Assembly: GCA_963743425.1 (NCBI GenBank)
Contig: CAVUPU010000002.1
Span: 992,001 to 1,056,000, forward strand
Direction of reading: 5' to 3'
DNA length: 64,000 nucleotides
Source of the DNA: JAJVID01 sp963743425
GTDB taxonomy: Bacteria; Acidobacteriota; Blastocatellia; RBC074
In this document: positions 17,830-27,362 of the stretch, one piece after another
Layout of the letters: each line of letters opens with the position of its first letter
How positions within the stretch are numbered: position 1 is the stretch's first letter
The notes under the pieces: model-generated
The model's input: the letters and a program-made list of their open reading frames with translations, nothing else
The model's database searches: none
Told to the model about the DNA's origin: nothing
Program-made: the position numbers and the translations under genes

Positions 17830-20800
17830 ATGTTCAATTACCTGGCTTTTATTTGCGGGGGAATCAGCGCGCTCGGTCGGTCGCCTGAGGTTGACGGTAT
17901 GGAAATAGGCGCCAAATGCCTGAGGCGGCTTGAAGAGACTGGCAATCCTGAACAATTCCCTCCGCGCATGCTCATACTTATGACTTCAGCCGCCTGCAAT
18001 GACGCCGAGACCATCAGACAGATGCTCAACGCCATCCGGCGAAGCTTTGCCGAATACAAGAGCAAAACCTTTGCTAACGTCGAAGATGAGTCGGTCGAGG
18101 TTCCTTTGATCGGCAGTTCGGTGGAAGCGGTGTTTTTCGACCGGCAGGTTCACGATCGTGGCGCGCTGCTCGTCTGTCTCGCCTCGTGCCTGATAGAAGC
18201 CGAGGTTCGCGTCAGTGGCGATGTCCATAACGATCAGGAAGACGCGGTAGACGATCTTCTCAGACAACTGAGGCTGAGCATTCTGGATACGGACAGACCG
18301 CCGCGCATACCATTGACTGGCCACTTGCTACTGAGTTTTCTGCCCAACGTCGGCCGCCACGACGAGAGAGACTCTTACCTGGCGCCAGACCTGCACCGCC
18401 TGTTGCTGCGGAAGGCCCGCACCCGCATCCCGCTCGTAGGCGGCGTCTCTTCAAGACCCGGCTTCCAGTTCGCCGGAAACGAGGTTTATCGCGACCGGAT
18501 AGTCGCGGCCAGCATCTTCACCGGCTCGCCTTTCAGCTCGAGTTTCGGCCATGGGTCGATGTCCGGGAGTCTGGCCATAAGCGATTTCGAGCGCATCCGC
18601 AGTGAGGCCAAGAGGGGGCTGGAACGTTCGATGAGGTGGTGGATGCTCGAAAAGCCCGTCGGCTGTCTGGCCATCCACTCCTCGTCCTACCAGCGCTCCG
18701 GGCTGGACTTCAAAGCCATCGCTGAAGACGCCGAAGAGTTGATAACCGGCGGAGAGGCCGGGCCGCCGTTCAACGGAAAAGACGTTTACTTCGGCGGCTT
18801 TTTCGACGGAGAGTTCGGGGCTGATGAGTCAGGGCGGTTTCTCTTCGGCGACTGGGGCGTCGCCACGCTCTGCTTCAGCGACGAGATGCGCGACCGTACA
18901 CCCGCTTACACCGGCTTCAAGGCCTTTTCCAAAACCGCGCGATCGCAGACCGGCTTCTTCGCTCTGCGCGACGCGATCGAAGGTTCTCTGAGAGTTATCT
19001 TCGAGACCGGATTCCCGGGCGCCATGCTCTCCCTGGTCATGCAAAACGAAGACGACGTATGGGTGGTTGCCCTGGGCGCCATCGGCTCGCGTTTCACGAA
19101 AATCATCGAGACAGCCAAACGCCCATTGAAAGAGAATGAAATTTGGGCCGTCGTCGCCCGCAATGACAAAAGGCCGGAGAAGAAGCTGGAGTTCATCCCC
19201 GACTCGAGTCAGGATAAATACTGCGACCAGGAAGCGATCGAAAAATCCGGGATCATCAGTCAATGCGTCCTTCCTCTCCGCAAACGCAAGGGCGATCTGA
19301 TCGCCGTGTTACAGTTCGACCTCGGAGATTTGAGACGCAGGCAAGGCGGCCTGTACAAAGCGGAAGAGCGAATCCTGACGTCGTTGGGCGCGGTCGTAGG
19401 TGACATGATACTGCGCTTCCTCAACAGCGAAGAGGCTCGACTGGCGCGCGAGCTGGATAAGGTGTTGATAGAGAGTCTACGCGCTACCGATTTGGACCAG
19501 GCGCTCAAGACTTATATCGAACGAACGGCTGTTCTCTTCGAGGTCGAAACGGGATACATCCGTCTGCTCAATTCCGACGGGAGCGCGTTGGAGATGGTGG
19601 CCGGCGCGGGCGATTACTACGAGGCTTTCAACTATCTTCGCCGAAAGACCAAAATTGACAGCGACTCCCCCACAGCCCTGGCCTTCAGAAAAAACGGTGC
19701 GGTTGTGGTAAACGACTCATCGAAAAACTCTTCGCAGAGATCGGATCTCGACTCCTACAGTGACAGCCCCTTCGCGCGCTCCGTCATGCATAAGATTCGC
19801 TCGTTCGCCAACACGCCGATCAGGGACGCTGATGACAATCCGATCGGAACCATCAGCCTGATCTCTTATCAGCCCTGGACCTTCACACATACGCGAGCGC
19901 GCGCGTTGGACGCGTTGGGTCACCGGATCAGCAATCTGATCGAACATTTCAAGGTCTTGAAAGAACGGCAATTCCTGCTCGACATCAACTCGGATTTTGT
20001 GCGGAACGCGAACTTCACCAATCCCGTGCAAACAATGAACGAGACGGTGAAGCGTCTTAGCAAGGCTGCCAACGCCGAGATCGCCTCGCTCTTCATCTGG
20101 GATAAAGAGGCCGAAAGGTTCATCCTTCGCGCGCAAGAGGGGTGGGCCGACAAAAGGTGGGTTGACGCCGCGCGCTACAAGAAGGGCGAGCGGTGGACCG
20201 GCGGCCTGGCATTCGAAAAGGCTCCACAGTACGTTCCCAACTTTTTTGTTCATAAAAAGGAAAAAGCCCTGACTTCGGACAGCAGAAAATACGCTCCCTA
20301 CACCTTCGGCAAACCGCTCTCCGAAGATTTCACCTTCGAAGCGATAGGGCTTCCCTTGCGCCTGAAGAAAGATCAGACGATTGGCGTGCTGACTCTCTAT
20401 CGCCGAATCGATCCGAAGCGCCCCGGCGCAGGGAGCGGCTTTACCACCATCGATCCGCGTATCCTTCAGGAGGCCGCGGACACCATCTCGAGCATGTTGA
20501 GCGCGTTGTTCCCCAACCTCGGCGCCGTCTGGATTGAGGAGGAGATGAAGCGATATGAAGCCGTGCGCGAGGCTCTCGAAAAAGGCGACCCCGATATACG
20601 GATCGAGCAGCGGTTGTGCCGCCAGATGGTCAATTCTCTCAACGCCGAGCAGGCCATCCTCTACCTGGCGTTGAATCGTGAAGCGGGGAAAGGACTCTGT
20701 TGGGCCGACGCCGCGACAGCCGAAGGGCTGGCGGCCCCGGCGCCGAGCGAGCCGTGCGAATTTGTAATCTGCGCCGCTGAACAGAGTAGAATTCGAGAGA

Positions 20801-21720
20801 AAAAAAAGGACACTCTGGATGAAGATGAATGGAAGGCGCCTGAGTTGGCGAAGACCGAAGGCCTGATCGAACGTGTCGCGCTTCCGCTCCTCGTCGGTAG
20901 TCGCATCGTCGGGATTTTGGACCTGCATTTCGGGACCGCAAGGACACTGCCTTATCTGGCGTCATTGCCTGACCTGAATCAACTGGAAGAATGGGGTAAG
21001 AAGATAGGCAGGGATTATCAACGACAAAAAGAGCTTGAGCAAAAGGCCGAAGCCGAAGCGCAGGCGGAAAAGGGACGGCTGGCGATGCAGGCGATGGGCG
21101 CAATGGTCTTCCAAACCGCGCACCGGCTGATGAACCTGACGCAAACCATTCGCTCCCTGTCCATCCAGATTGAGGCTGGAAAGGCGAAGCTGTCCGACCT
21201 CTTCGATCTGATCAACTCCTCATCCGATGTCATCAAGCGCCCGATGGAAACCGCGCGACAAATGAATGAGATCAACCCGAGGCCGCATAAGCTGCATTCG
21301 CTCATCGACGAGTCCATATCGGAGGCGGACATTCGGAGCCTCTCGCCGGCGAGCATCGAGGCTCTGATTCCACACGACATATTGGTGATGGTCGACCGCG
21401 ATCTGAGCCTGGAGGCGTTCCACAATGTCATACACAACGCGATGAAGGCCATGCCGAAGGGCGGCGCGCTCAACATCGACGGCGCCTTGAGCGATGACGG
21501 GCGGGAAGCGCGGATAACTTTCACCGACACCGGCGTCGGCATGAGCGCGGAGCAAATTCGGGCCGCCAAATCCGGCTTCGTAACCACACAGAGGGGCACA
21601 GGGCTTGGCGTGCTCGTCTCGCTCCTGCTTCTACGAGCGCAGAACGGCAACCTCGATATCGAAAGCGCTCCGGGCAAAGGAACCACGGTAACCATAACCC
21701 TGCCCGTGGGAGCGTCATGA
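17830..21720 (+). CDS. FIST-domain, multi-GAF sensor histidine kinase
   Basis: 1296 residues from ATG 17830 (GGAG upstream). Residues 1-360 match FIST_N/FIST_C sensor domains (VPLIGSSVEAVFFD, RGALLVCLAS, IPLVGGVSSRPG, RIVAASIFTGSPFSSSFGHG). Then come about four GAF-like domains, near 385-530, 565-715, 735-895 and 925-1050, each ending in a VGILDLHF/IGTISLIS type strand. A short coiled coil leads to a dimerisation helix with a candidate phospho-acceptor His in TAHRLMNLTQTI and a full HATPase domain: N box HNVIHNAMKAM, G1 DTGVGM, G2 GTGLGVL. No membrane segment: a soluble sensor. FIST domains bind small ligands such as amino acids in known cases. The next two genes are the obvious receiver partners. 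Confidence 0.9.
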   Translation: MFNYLAFICGGISALGRSPEVDGMEIGAKCLRRLEETGNPEQFPPRMLILMTSAACNDAETIRQMLNAIRRSFAEYKSKTFANVEDESVEVPLIGSSVEAVFFDRQVHDRGALLVCLASCLIEAEVRVSGDVHNDQEDAVDDLLRQLRLSILDTDRPPRIPLTGHLLLSFLPNVGRHDERDSYLAPDLHRLLLRKARTRIPLVGGVSSRPGFQFAGNEVYRDRIVAASIFTGSPFSSSFGHGSMSGSLAISDFERIRSEAKRGLERSMRWWMLEKPVGCLAIHSSSYQRSGLDFKAIAEDAEELITGGEAGPPFNGKDVYFGGFFDGEFGADESGRFLFGDWGVATLCFSDEMRDRTPAYTGFKAFSKTARSQTGFFALRDAIEGSLRVIFETGFPGAMLSLVMQNEDDVWVVALGAIGSRFTKIIETAKRPLKENEIWAVVARNDKRPEKKLEFIPDSSQDKYCDQEAIEKSGIISQCVLPLRKRKGDLIAVLQFDLGDLRRRQGGLYKAEERILTSLGAVVGDMILRFLNSEEARLARELDKVLIESLRATDLDQALKTYIERTAVLFEVETGYIRLLNSDGSALEMVAGAGDYYEAFNYLRRKTKIDSDSPTALAFRKNGAVVVNDSSKNSSQRSDLDSYSDSPFARSVMHKIRSFANTPIRDADDNPIGTISLISYQPWTFTHTRARALDALGHRISNLIEHFKVLKERQFLLDINSDFVRNANFTNPVQTMNETVKRLSKAANAEIASLFIWDKEAERFILRAQEGWADKRWVDAARYKKGERWTGGLAFEKAPQYVPNFFVHKKEKALTSDSRKYAPYTFGKPLSEDFTFEAIGLPLRLKKDQTIGVLTLYRRIDPKRPGAGSGFTTIDPRILQEAADTISSMLSALFPNLGAVWIEEEMKRYEAVREALEKGDPDIRIEQRLCRQMVNSLNAEQAILYLALNREAGKGLCWADAATAEGLAAPAPSEPCEFVICAAEQSRIREKKKDTLDEDEWKAPELAKTEGLIERVALPLLVGSRIVGILDLHFGTARTLPYLASLPDLNQLEEWGKKIGRDYQRQKELEQKAEAEAQAEKGRLAMQAMGAMVFQTAHRLMNLTQTIRSLSIQIEAGKAKLSDLFDLINSSSDVIKRPMETARQMNEINPRPHKLHSLIDESISEADIRSLSPASIEALIPHDILVMVDRDLSLEAFHNVIHNAMKAMPKGGALNIDGALSDDGREARITFTDTGVGMSAEQIRAAKSGFVTTQRGTGLGVLVSLLLLRAQNGNLDIESAPGKGTTVTITLPVGAS

Positions 21721-21794
21721 ATGGGACTTATGGGACTTATGGGACTGATAGGACGTCCCATAAGTCTCATAAGTCCCGTAAGTCCCATTCATGA
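21716..21794. repeat. imperfect palindrome of gggactta units
   Basis: tcatgaatgggacttatggg... is mirrored by ...cgtaagtcccattcatga, built from 9-base direct repeats (tgggactta). The kinase stop codon TGA (21718-21720) lies inside the left arm, so the element reaches into the gene end. It separates the kinase from the response-regulator gene. Confidence 0.85.
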
Positions 21795-21821
21795 GATCCC
21801 GGGGATTTTCGGAGGAGCAAC

Positions 21822-23000
21822 ATGAAGCTACGCACATTGATAGTGGAGGATGATAAATATCAGGCCGACGCGATCAGTTACATCCTTCAGGCGACCGATG
21901 AAAGGCAGATGAAGGACGCCGGGATTGACGGGTTCGAGATCACCGTGGTCAATTACGCCGCCGACGCGCGAAAAGCGATCGAGCAGGCCGGACGTGACGC
22001 TGCAGCCTACGATTTGTTGCTGCTCGATCTCGGGCTGCCTGAAAACCCGGGTGAAGACGAGAAGCCCGAGATGGGAATCGAACTTCTGAAGCTCGCCAAA
22101 GACCGCGAGGCGGCGCGCGGGATCATTGTCATTTCCGTGTTTATGGACATGGAGCGCTATGCGCTACTCGCCGCCACCGATTTCATCGGCAAGCCTTATG
22201 GCAAGGAGGAATTACAGGCCCGAGCGCTGAACGCCTGGAAAGTCGTCAGAGAAAATCATCGCCACAGAAAAATCAGTGAAAGAGACCTGACTCTTTACGC
22301 CAATATAGGTATCATTTATCGGCTCAGTTCATGCTTCTCCCGGCTCGTTCATTCGGCGCAGCGCGAAGCAGAAGAGATGCGCAGCGAGTTGATCGAGCGT
22401 TTCGGCGAGCGTCAAACGGACGCGGAGCCTGAGCCTCTCGCGCGACGCCTGGCGATGATAGAGAGCTTGATCCAGCGCGCCCGTGATGAATGGAGAGAGA
22501 TTCAGGAGCCGTTCCGGATTACCGGCGACACGCCGTACGGCCTGGCTATAGAGGAAGAGATAAAGCGATTTGCGGAGGAATTGCGCCCTTGTATCGCCAT
22601 TAAACTCGAACCGCCTGCTGACCACGATATGCGCATACTCTCCTTCAAAGATGCGTTCAGAAACAACGCGTTGATGATCATCAGAGAAATTCTTACGGGC
22701 GGCCTGAGTGAAACAGAGGAGGCCGATCTTTCAACTTTGCCGGAGGTCGTGGTCAGCATAGAAAAGAAGACCGGCATGGCTGAGATTTCCTTCCGAGACG
22801 GCTTCAGTCCGATTCCCGCCGACCAGGCGGAACAGATCACCAAAGGCGAGATCATCCCCCCGCGCGACGGGCAATGGCGCGCCTGGGGGCTTTCGGTAGC
22901 GCAGCACATCGCTTTGCGCGGCGGCGGACGATTGATTGTCGAGCCGCTGGAGGACGGCAATTTGATCACTTATCGGGTAACGCTGGCGCAAGATGTTTAA
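21822..23000 (+). CDS. response regulator with C-terminal degenerate HATPase-like domain
   Basis: 392 residues with GGAGG before the start. Residues 1-135 are a receiver: acidic pair LIVEDDKYQ, phospho-acceptor Asp in LLLLDLGLPE, Thr/Ser position in IIVISVFMD and the Lys in FIGKPYGKEEL. The middle is helical. The last 120 residues look like a worn histidine-kinase ATPase domain: N-box-like RNNALMIIREILTGGL, G1-like FRDGFSPI (no DxGxG) and G2-like RAWGLSVAQHIALRGGG. Receiver followed by HATPase without a dimerisation His is unusual. It may modulate the upstream kinase, or use ATP binding as an output. Its stop overlaps the next gene's start by eight bases, so the two are co-translated. Confidence 0.85.
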   Translation: MKLRTLIVEDDKYQADAISYILQATDERQMKDAGIDGFEITVVNYAADARKAIEQAGRDAAAYDLLLLDLGLPENPGEDEKPEMGIELLKLAKDREAARGIIVISVFMDMERYALLAATDFIGKPYGKEELQARALNAWKVVRENHRHRKISERDLTLYANIGIIYRLSSCFSRLVHSAQREAEEMRSELIERFGERQTDAEPEPLARRLAMIESLIQRARDEWREIQEPFRITGDTPYGLAIEEEIKRFAEELRPCIAIKLEPPADHDMRILSFKDAFRNNALMIIREILTGGLSETEEADLSTLPEVVVSIEKKTGMAEISFRDGFSPIPADQAEQITKGEIIPPRDGQWRAWGLSVAQHIALRGGGRLIVEPLEDGNLITYRVTLAQDV

Positions 23001-24450
23001 GGTTCTGGTCATAGACAATTCGGCGGAAGACGCAAAATTGCTTCGCGGCCTGCTGGAGGAAGAGGGCGCGCAGGTCGAGGTCCGCCGGGACGGAACAGCC
23101 GCCAAACCCGTCATTGAAGGGCATGCCGGCGGTTCCACGGCGGTCTTCATGCTGTGGGACGTTTCCGATCCGGCGTTCGTCGACACGCTCGCGCTGCTGC
23201 GGCATCGTTGGCCTGAGACGCCGGTGGTCGTGATGATCGAGGAGTTCACACCTGAGCTGGCGCCGAAGGCGCTCGGACTGAAGGTCAATGGTGTCTTGCA
23301 AAAACCGCTTGAGGCGGAGAAAGTCATAGCCTGTTACCGCGGATTTCTGCCGGCGCGGGGCGACTCGCCGATGATGGCCAGGCTGCGCGAGAAGATTCAC
23401 GGAGGATCGGCGAGCCTGCGGGCGGCGCTGGCGCAATTGACGAATGTTATTCCGCACTCCGATTCAAATGTCTTGCTGCTTGGAGAATCGGGGACGGGCA
23501 AGGAATTGTTCGCCCGGGCGATTCACGATTTTGGGCCGCGCCCCGACGCGCCTTTTGTAGCGGCGCAGGTCTCCGCCATCCCCGAGCATTTGTTCGAAAG
23601 CGAGATGTTCGGCCACGAAAAGGGCGCATTCACAGGCGCGGACAAACAGCACATAGGGTTTTTTGAGCAGGCCGGAGACGGAACACTCTTCCTCGATGAG
23701 ATAGGAGATCTTACGACTTCGACGCAGATCAAGCTGTTGCGTGTGATTCAGGAGAAGAAATTTCGGCGTTTGAACGGCAAGGAAGAGCTGACCTTCAATG
23801 CGAGGCTGGTATGCGCCACGCATCACAACCTGGATGAAGAGGCCAAACATAATAAATTTCGCCACGATCTGTATCAGCGCATCCGCGAGGAGACCATCCA
23901 TCTGCCGCCGCTACGGGAAAGAAAAGGCGACATTGAAGCGATGGCCCGGCGTTTCCTGAATGCGCACAAGGGCGAGCGGCGGGTGGCCTTCGCCGATGAG
24001 ACGCTCAAGATGCTCAACGGCTATCACCTCCCCGGCAATGTTCGGGAACTGGAAAACATCGTCAAGTCGGCGCTCAGGGCCTGTGGGGGCGAGATAATCC
24101 TGCCTCAGCACCTGCCGATGCGGAGTATGAACGATCTGCTGCCAAGCGCGCCCATTACAAAATCCGACAGGGCGACGGATGCGCCGCGCCGAGATCACAT
24201 CGAAGCGCTGATAGACGAGTTGGCGCGATCTTTGCCCGCCAACTGGTTGACGATTACTTACCGTGAAGCGGTCAGACCATACAATCAGGCGTTCGACCGC
24301 ATCTATCTGCGCAAAATGCTCAATCGCCACAGACACAACCTGACGGCGGCGGCCAAAGCGGTCGATTTGGATCCCAAGACTTTTCGCAATCGTTGGAGGC
24401 AGTCAGGGCTGCCACCGCTCGGTGGAGAGGAGGAAAAACCCGACGGATGA
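22993..24450 (+). CDS. sigma-54-dependent transcriptional activator (NtrC family)
   Basis: 485 residues. Receiver domain 1-115 with a possible acceptor Asp in FMLWDVSDP and Lys in VLQKPLE; AAA+ domain 135-365 with Walker A GESGTGKELFARAI, sigma-54 loop GAFTGA, Walker B GTLFLDEIGDL and sensor II arginines; Fis-type HTH at the end (NLTAAAKAVDLDPKTFRNRWRQSG). It is the final gene of the operon behind the sigma-54 promoter at 16632 and overlaps the preceding receiver gene. The likely chain is FIST/GAF kinase to receiver to this activator, and then back to the operon promoter. Its 3' end overlaps the truncated hsdR gene, tail to tail, by 48 bases. Confidence 0.93.
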   Translation: MFKVLVIDNSAEDAKLLRGLLEEEGAQVEVRRDGTAAKPVIEGHAGGSTAVFMLWDVSDPAFVDTLALLRHRWPETPVVVMIEEFTPELAPKALGLKVNGVLQKPLEAEKVIACYRGFLPARGDSPMMARLREKIHGGSASLRAALAQLTNVIPHSDSNVLLLGESGTGKELFARAIHDFGPRPDAPFVAAQVSAIPEHLFESEMFGHEKGAFTGADKQHIGFFEQAGDGTLFLDEIGDLTTSTQIKLLRVIQEKKFRRLNGKEELTFNARLVCATHHNLDEEAKHNKFRHDLYQRIREETIHLPPLRERKGDIEAMARRFLNAHKGERRVAFADETLKMLNGYHLPGNVRELENIVKSALRACGGEIILPQHLPMRSMNDLLPSAPITKSDRATDAPRRDHIEALIDELARSLPANWLTITYREAVRPYNQAFDRIYLRKMLNRHRHNLTAAAKAVDLDPKTFRNRWRQSGLPPLGGEEEKPDG

Positions 24451-27114
24451 TTTGATTTCGTCCTGTAGCAACCTCTCCAACAACTCGACCGCCAGATTCC
24501 TTTGCGGCATCAACCGGATGTCGTTCAGAAACTCTTCGGACAGGATGCCGATGTTCGGCTTTATCAATCCTGCGGCCTTGAAGATGTCTATCACGCCATC
24601 CGAAAATACGGCGCGGCTGACGATCTGGCGCAGCGCGTGTTCGCGCTGCTCGTCGGAAAGCTTTTTCGTCGCGGTCGAGTGCTTATTCAAAGCGGCCCTG
24701 ATTGCCTGAAAAAAGGCCACCTCTTCGCGATAAGCCAACGCCTTGTCGAGCGTACAACAGAGCGCGAAAGCCTGGGTCATCGTCATCACGCAATCGGAGA
24801 AACGCCGCCTGCCGTCGCGCTCTCGGCTGTCTTTCGGCAGACCGAGGATGTGATTCGCCGCGCCGGCCAACAGTTCGTAGCCTTCAGTCTCGAAATCCGA
24901 ATAATCGAACCCGTGCATCATCCCGCGCGCGATCTCGACCTGTTCGATGAGCTTGGGCAGCGCCCGCTCGGCGACGTCGGAAACCGGTTCGCCCTTCGCG
25001 CCGCTCTGCGTGTATTCGCGGAGCGCCTGCCGCAGGTCGTTGGCGATTCCCAGATAATCGACCACCAGCCCGCCGGGTTTATCCCTGAAGACGCGGTTGA
25101 CGCGAGCAATGGCCTGCATCAGCGTATGGCCGCGCATCGGCTTGTCAATGTAGATCGTATGCAGGCACGGCGCGTCGAAGCCCGTCAACCACATATCGCG
25201 CACGATGACGACCTTGAACTCGTCCTCCGGGTCCTTGAAGCGGTTCGCCAATTCCTTCTTCGTCTGCTTCGAGTAAAGATGCGGGCGCAAGAGCGCTTTG
25301 TCGCTGCTCGATCCCGTCATCACGATTTTAATCGCGCCTTTCTTCGGGTCGGGGTCGTGCCATTCCGGTTTGATCGCAATGATCTCGTTGTACAAGCTCG
25401 CGCAGATTTCGCGGCTCATGCAGATGATCATCGCCTTACCTTCGAGCGACCCCAGCCGGTCGGCGAAGTGTTTGTCGAAATCCGCCGCCACGCGCTCCAA
25501 ACGCGGCTCCGCCCCGACCAATTTCTCCAGCGCGGCCCAGCGGCTCTTGATGCTCGCCTGCGCCGCTTCTTCCTCATCCTCGGTCAACTCTTCGACCTCG
25601 TCATCGATCTTCGGCGTCTCTTCTTCGTTGAGTTCGAGCTTGGCCAAACGGCTCTCGTAATAGATCGGCACGGTCGCGCCGTCGGTCTGCGCCTGCTCCA
25701 TATCGTAAATGTCAATGTAACCGCCGAAGACTCCTTGCGTGTCGCGGTCGTCGAGCGAAACCGGCGTGCAGGTGAAGGCGATGAAGGACGCGTTTTTCAG
25801 CGCGTCGCGCATGTGCTTCGCGTAGCCGTACTGCAGTTCCCCACTCTTCATATTCACCCGCGCCAGCATTCCGTATTGCGTGCGGTGCGCTTCGTCGCAG
25901 ATCACCACGATGTTGTCGCGTTCGGAAAGAACGGGAAAGGCGTCTTCATTCTCGAAGGGACTGAATTTCTGAATCGTCGTGAAGATCACGCCGCCCGACG
26001 GTCGGTTGTCGAGCAATTGCCGCAACTGCGAACGGGTTTCAGCCTGCGCGGGAGTCTCGCGCAACAGTTCGTGCGCCTGGCTGAACGTGGCGAATAACTG
26101 GCCGTCCAGTTCGTTGCGATCCGTGACAACGACCAGCGTCGGGTTCTTCATCTCGGGCGCGGTGACGATCTTGCCCGCATAAAAGCACATCGAAATGCTC
26201 TTGCCCGATCCTTGCGTATGCCACACCACGCCGATCTTCTTGTCGCCTTCGGGCGAAGCGGCGCGGATCGTCGAGGCGACGGCTTTTCGCACGGCGTGGA
26301 ACTGGTGATAGCCCGCGATCTTTTTGACCACTTCGCTGTCGTCTTCAAACAGGATGAAGTTGCGCAGGAAATCGAGCAGCAGGTCGCGCCGGAACAATCC
26401 GCGAATCAACGTCTCGGCTTCGCGCAGCTTGCCCAGCGGATCGAGATCCTTCCCGTCAATCGTCCGCCACTGCATAAACCATTCCTTGTCGGCGGTGAGC
26501 GAGCCAACGCGAGCCGTCACGCCATCGGCAATCACCAGCAGCTCGTTCGTGACGAACAGGTCGGGGATCTGCTCCTTGTAGGTCTGCAATTGATCGAAGG
26601 CTTTCCAGATATCGGCGTCTTCATCCGCCGGGTTTTTCAATTCGAGAACAGCAATCGGCAGCCCGTTGATGAAGACGATGATGTCGGGGCGTTTGGTGTG
26701 ATGCGGGCCGCGCACCGTGAACTGGTTGATCGCCGCCCAGTCGTTGTTGTCCGGATTGTCGAAATCGATCAGACGGACGAAATCGCCGACCGTTTCGCCG
26801 TCGCGTTGGAATTCGACCTTCACGCCGTCGCGCAGCCAGCGATGGAATTGCCTGTTCGATTGAATCAATGACGGCAGGTTCGGGTTGAGGATTTGCCGGA
26901 TGGCGTCTTCAATGGCCGGCGCCGGAATCGCAGGATTGATGGCCGCAAGGCGCGAGCGCAGGCGACCGGTTAGAATCACTTGCCGGTAATCTTCGCGTTC
27001 GGGCGCAACGCCGTCGGGCGCGGGCGCGATGTCGTAGCCGGAGATTTTCCGGTAGCCGAGTTCGGCGAACCAGTCGAGCGCCGCTTCTTCAAAATGGGAT
27101 TCGTATATCGGCAT
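24403..27114 (-). CDS. hsdR: type I restriction endonuclease subunit R, C-terminally truncated
   Basis: 903 residues. N-terminal PD-(D/E)xK nuclease (RPDIIVFINGLPIAVLELKNP), helicase Walker A in VVWHTQGSGKSISM, DEAH box VICDEAHRTQYG, motif III FTCTPVS (a Cys where FTGTP is usual), motif VI region MQAIARVNRVF. Family members run past 1000 residues; here similarity ends at LLQDEIKS, followed by 14 unrelated residues, so the C-terminal helical domain that docks on the methylase is lost. The break falls where the gene meets the sigma-54 activator, suggesting a rearrangement border near 24456. With hsdS and hsdM both frameshifted, this locus is probably dead. Confidence 0.9.
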   Translation of the reverse strand: MPIYESHFEEAALDWFAELGYRKISGYDIAPAPDGVAPEREDYRQVILTGRLRSRLAAINPAIPAPAIEDAIRQILNPNLPSLIQSNRQFHRWLRDGVKVEFQRDGETVGDFVRLIDFDNPDNNDWAAINQFTVRGPHHTKRPDIIVFINGLPIAVLELKNPADEDADIWKAFDQLQTYKEQIPDLFVTNELLVIADGVTARVGSLTADKEWFMQWRTIDGKDLDPLGKLREAETLIRGLFRRDLLLDFLRNFILFEDDSEVVKKIAGYHQFHAVRKAVASTIRAASPEGDKKIGVVWHTQGSGKSISMCFYAGKIVTAPEMKNPTLVVVTDRNELDGQLFATFSQAHELLRETPAQAETRSQLRQLLDNRPSGGVIFTTIQKFSPFENEDAFPVLSERDNIVVICDEAHRTQYGMLARVNMKSGELQYGYAKHMRDALKNASFIAFTCTPVSLDDRDTQGVFGGYIDIYDMEQAQTDGATVPIYYESRLAKLELNEEETPKIDDEVEELTEDEEEAAQASIKSRWAALEKLVGAEPRLERVAADFDKHFADRLGSLEGKAMIICMSREICASLYNEIIAIKPEWHDPDPKKGAIKIVMTGSSSDKALLRPHLYSKQTKKELANRFKDPEDEFKVVIVRDMWLTGFDAPCLHTIYIDKPMRGHTLMQAIARVNRVFRDKPGGLVVDYLGIANDLRQALREYTQSGAKGEPVSDVAERALPKLIEQVEIARGMMHGFDYSDFETEGYELLAGAANHILGLPKDSRERDGRRRFSDCVMTMTQAFALCCTLDKALAYREEVAFFQAIRAALNKHSTATKKLSDEQREHALRQIVSRAVFSDGVIDIFKAAGLIKPNIGILSEEFLNDIRLMPQRNLAVELLERLLQDEIKSSVGFFLLSTERWQP

Positions 27115-27134
27115 GGGGGAGCTCCGAGATGGCG

Positions 27135-27362
27135 CTATTTGAAAGGTGGAATGGACGACGGCAGGCCCACGCGCATAAAGAAGCGCGCAAAGGCTTGCGA
27201 AAAATGTTCGAGATAGGGCGGTTTCAAGCGCCAGCGTTGCCCCTGAGCTTCAGCGTGTTTTGTCAGAAATTCAACAGGAACAGGGCAATTGAGCAGATAA
27301 TCCCCCTGCCGTAAGTTCATTCCCGATGTCTCTTCCCAGAATGATTCCATCTCAACGCTCAC
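27135..27362 (-). CDS. small hypothetical protein, probably internally deleted
   Basis: 75 residues from GTG 27362, overlapping the upstream stop by four bases. N-terminus FWEETSGMNLRQGDYLLNCPVPV and C-terminus RWRLKPPYLEHFSQAFARFFMRVGLPSS both look like the ends of a longer hypothetical protein of about 170 residues that I recall from cyanobacteria and acidobacteria, with the middle missing. That comparison is from memory. Three small genes here are translationally coupled and sit upstream of hsdR. Function unknown. Confidence 0.55.
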   Translation of the reverse strand: MSVEMESFWEETSGMNLRQGDYLLNCPVPVEFLTKHAEAQGQRWRLKPPYLEHFSQAFARFFMRVGLPSSIPPFK

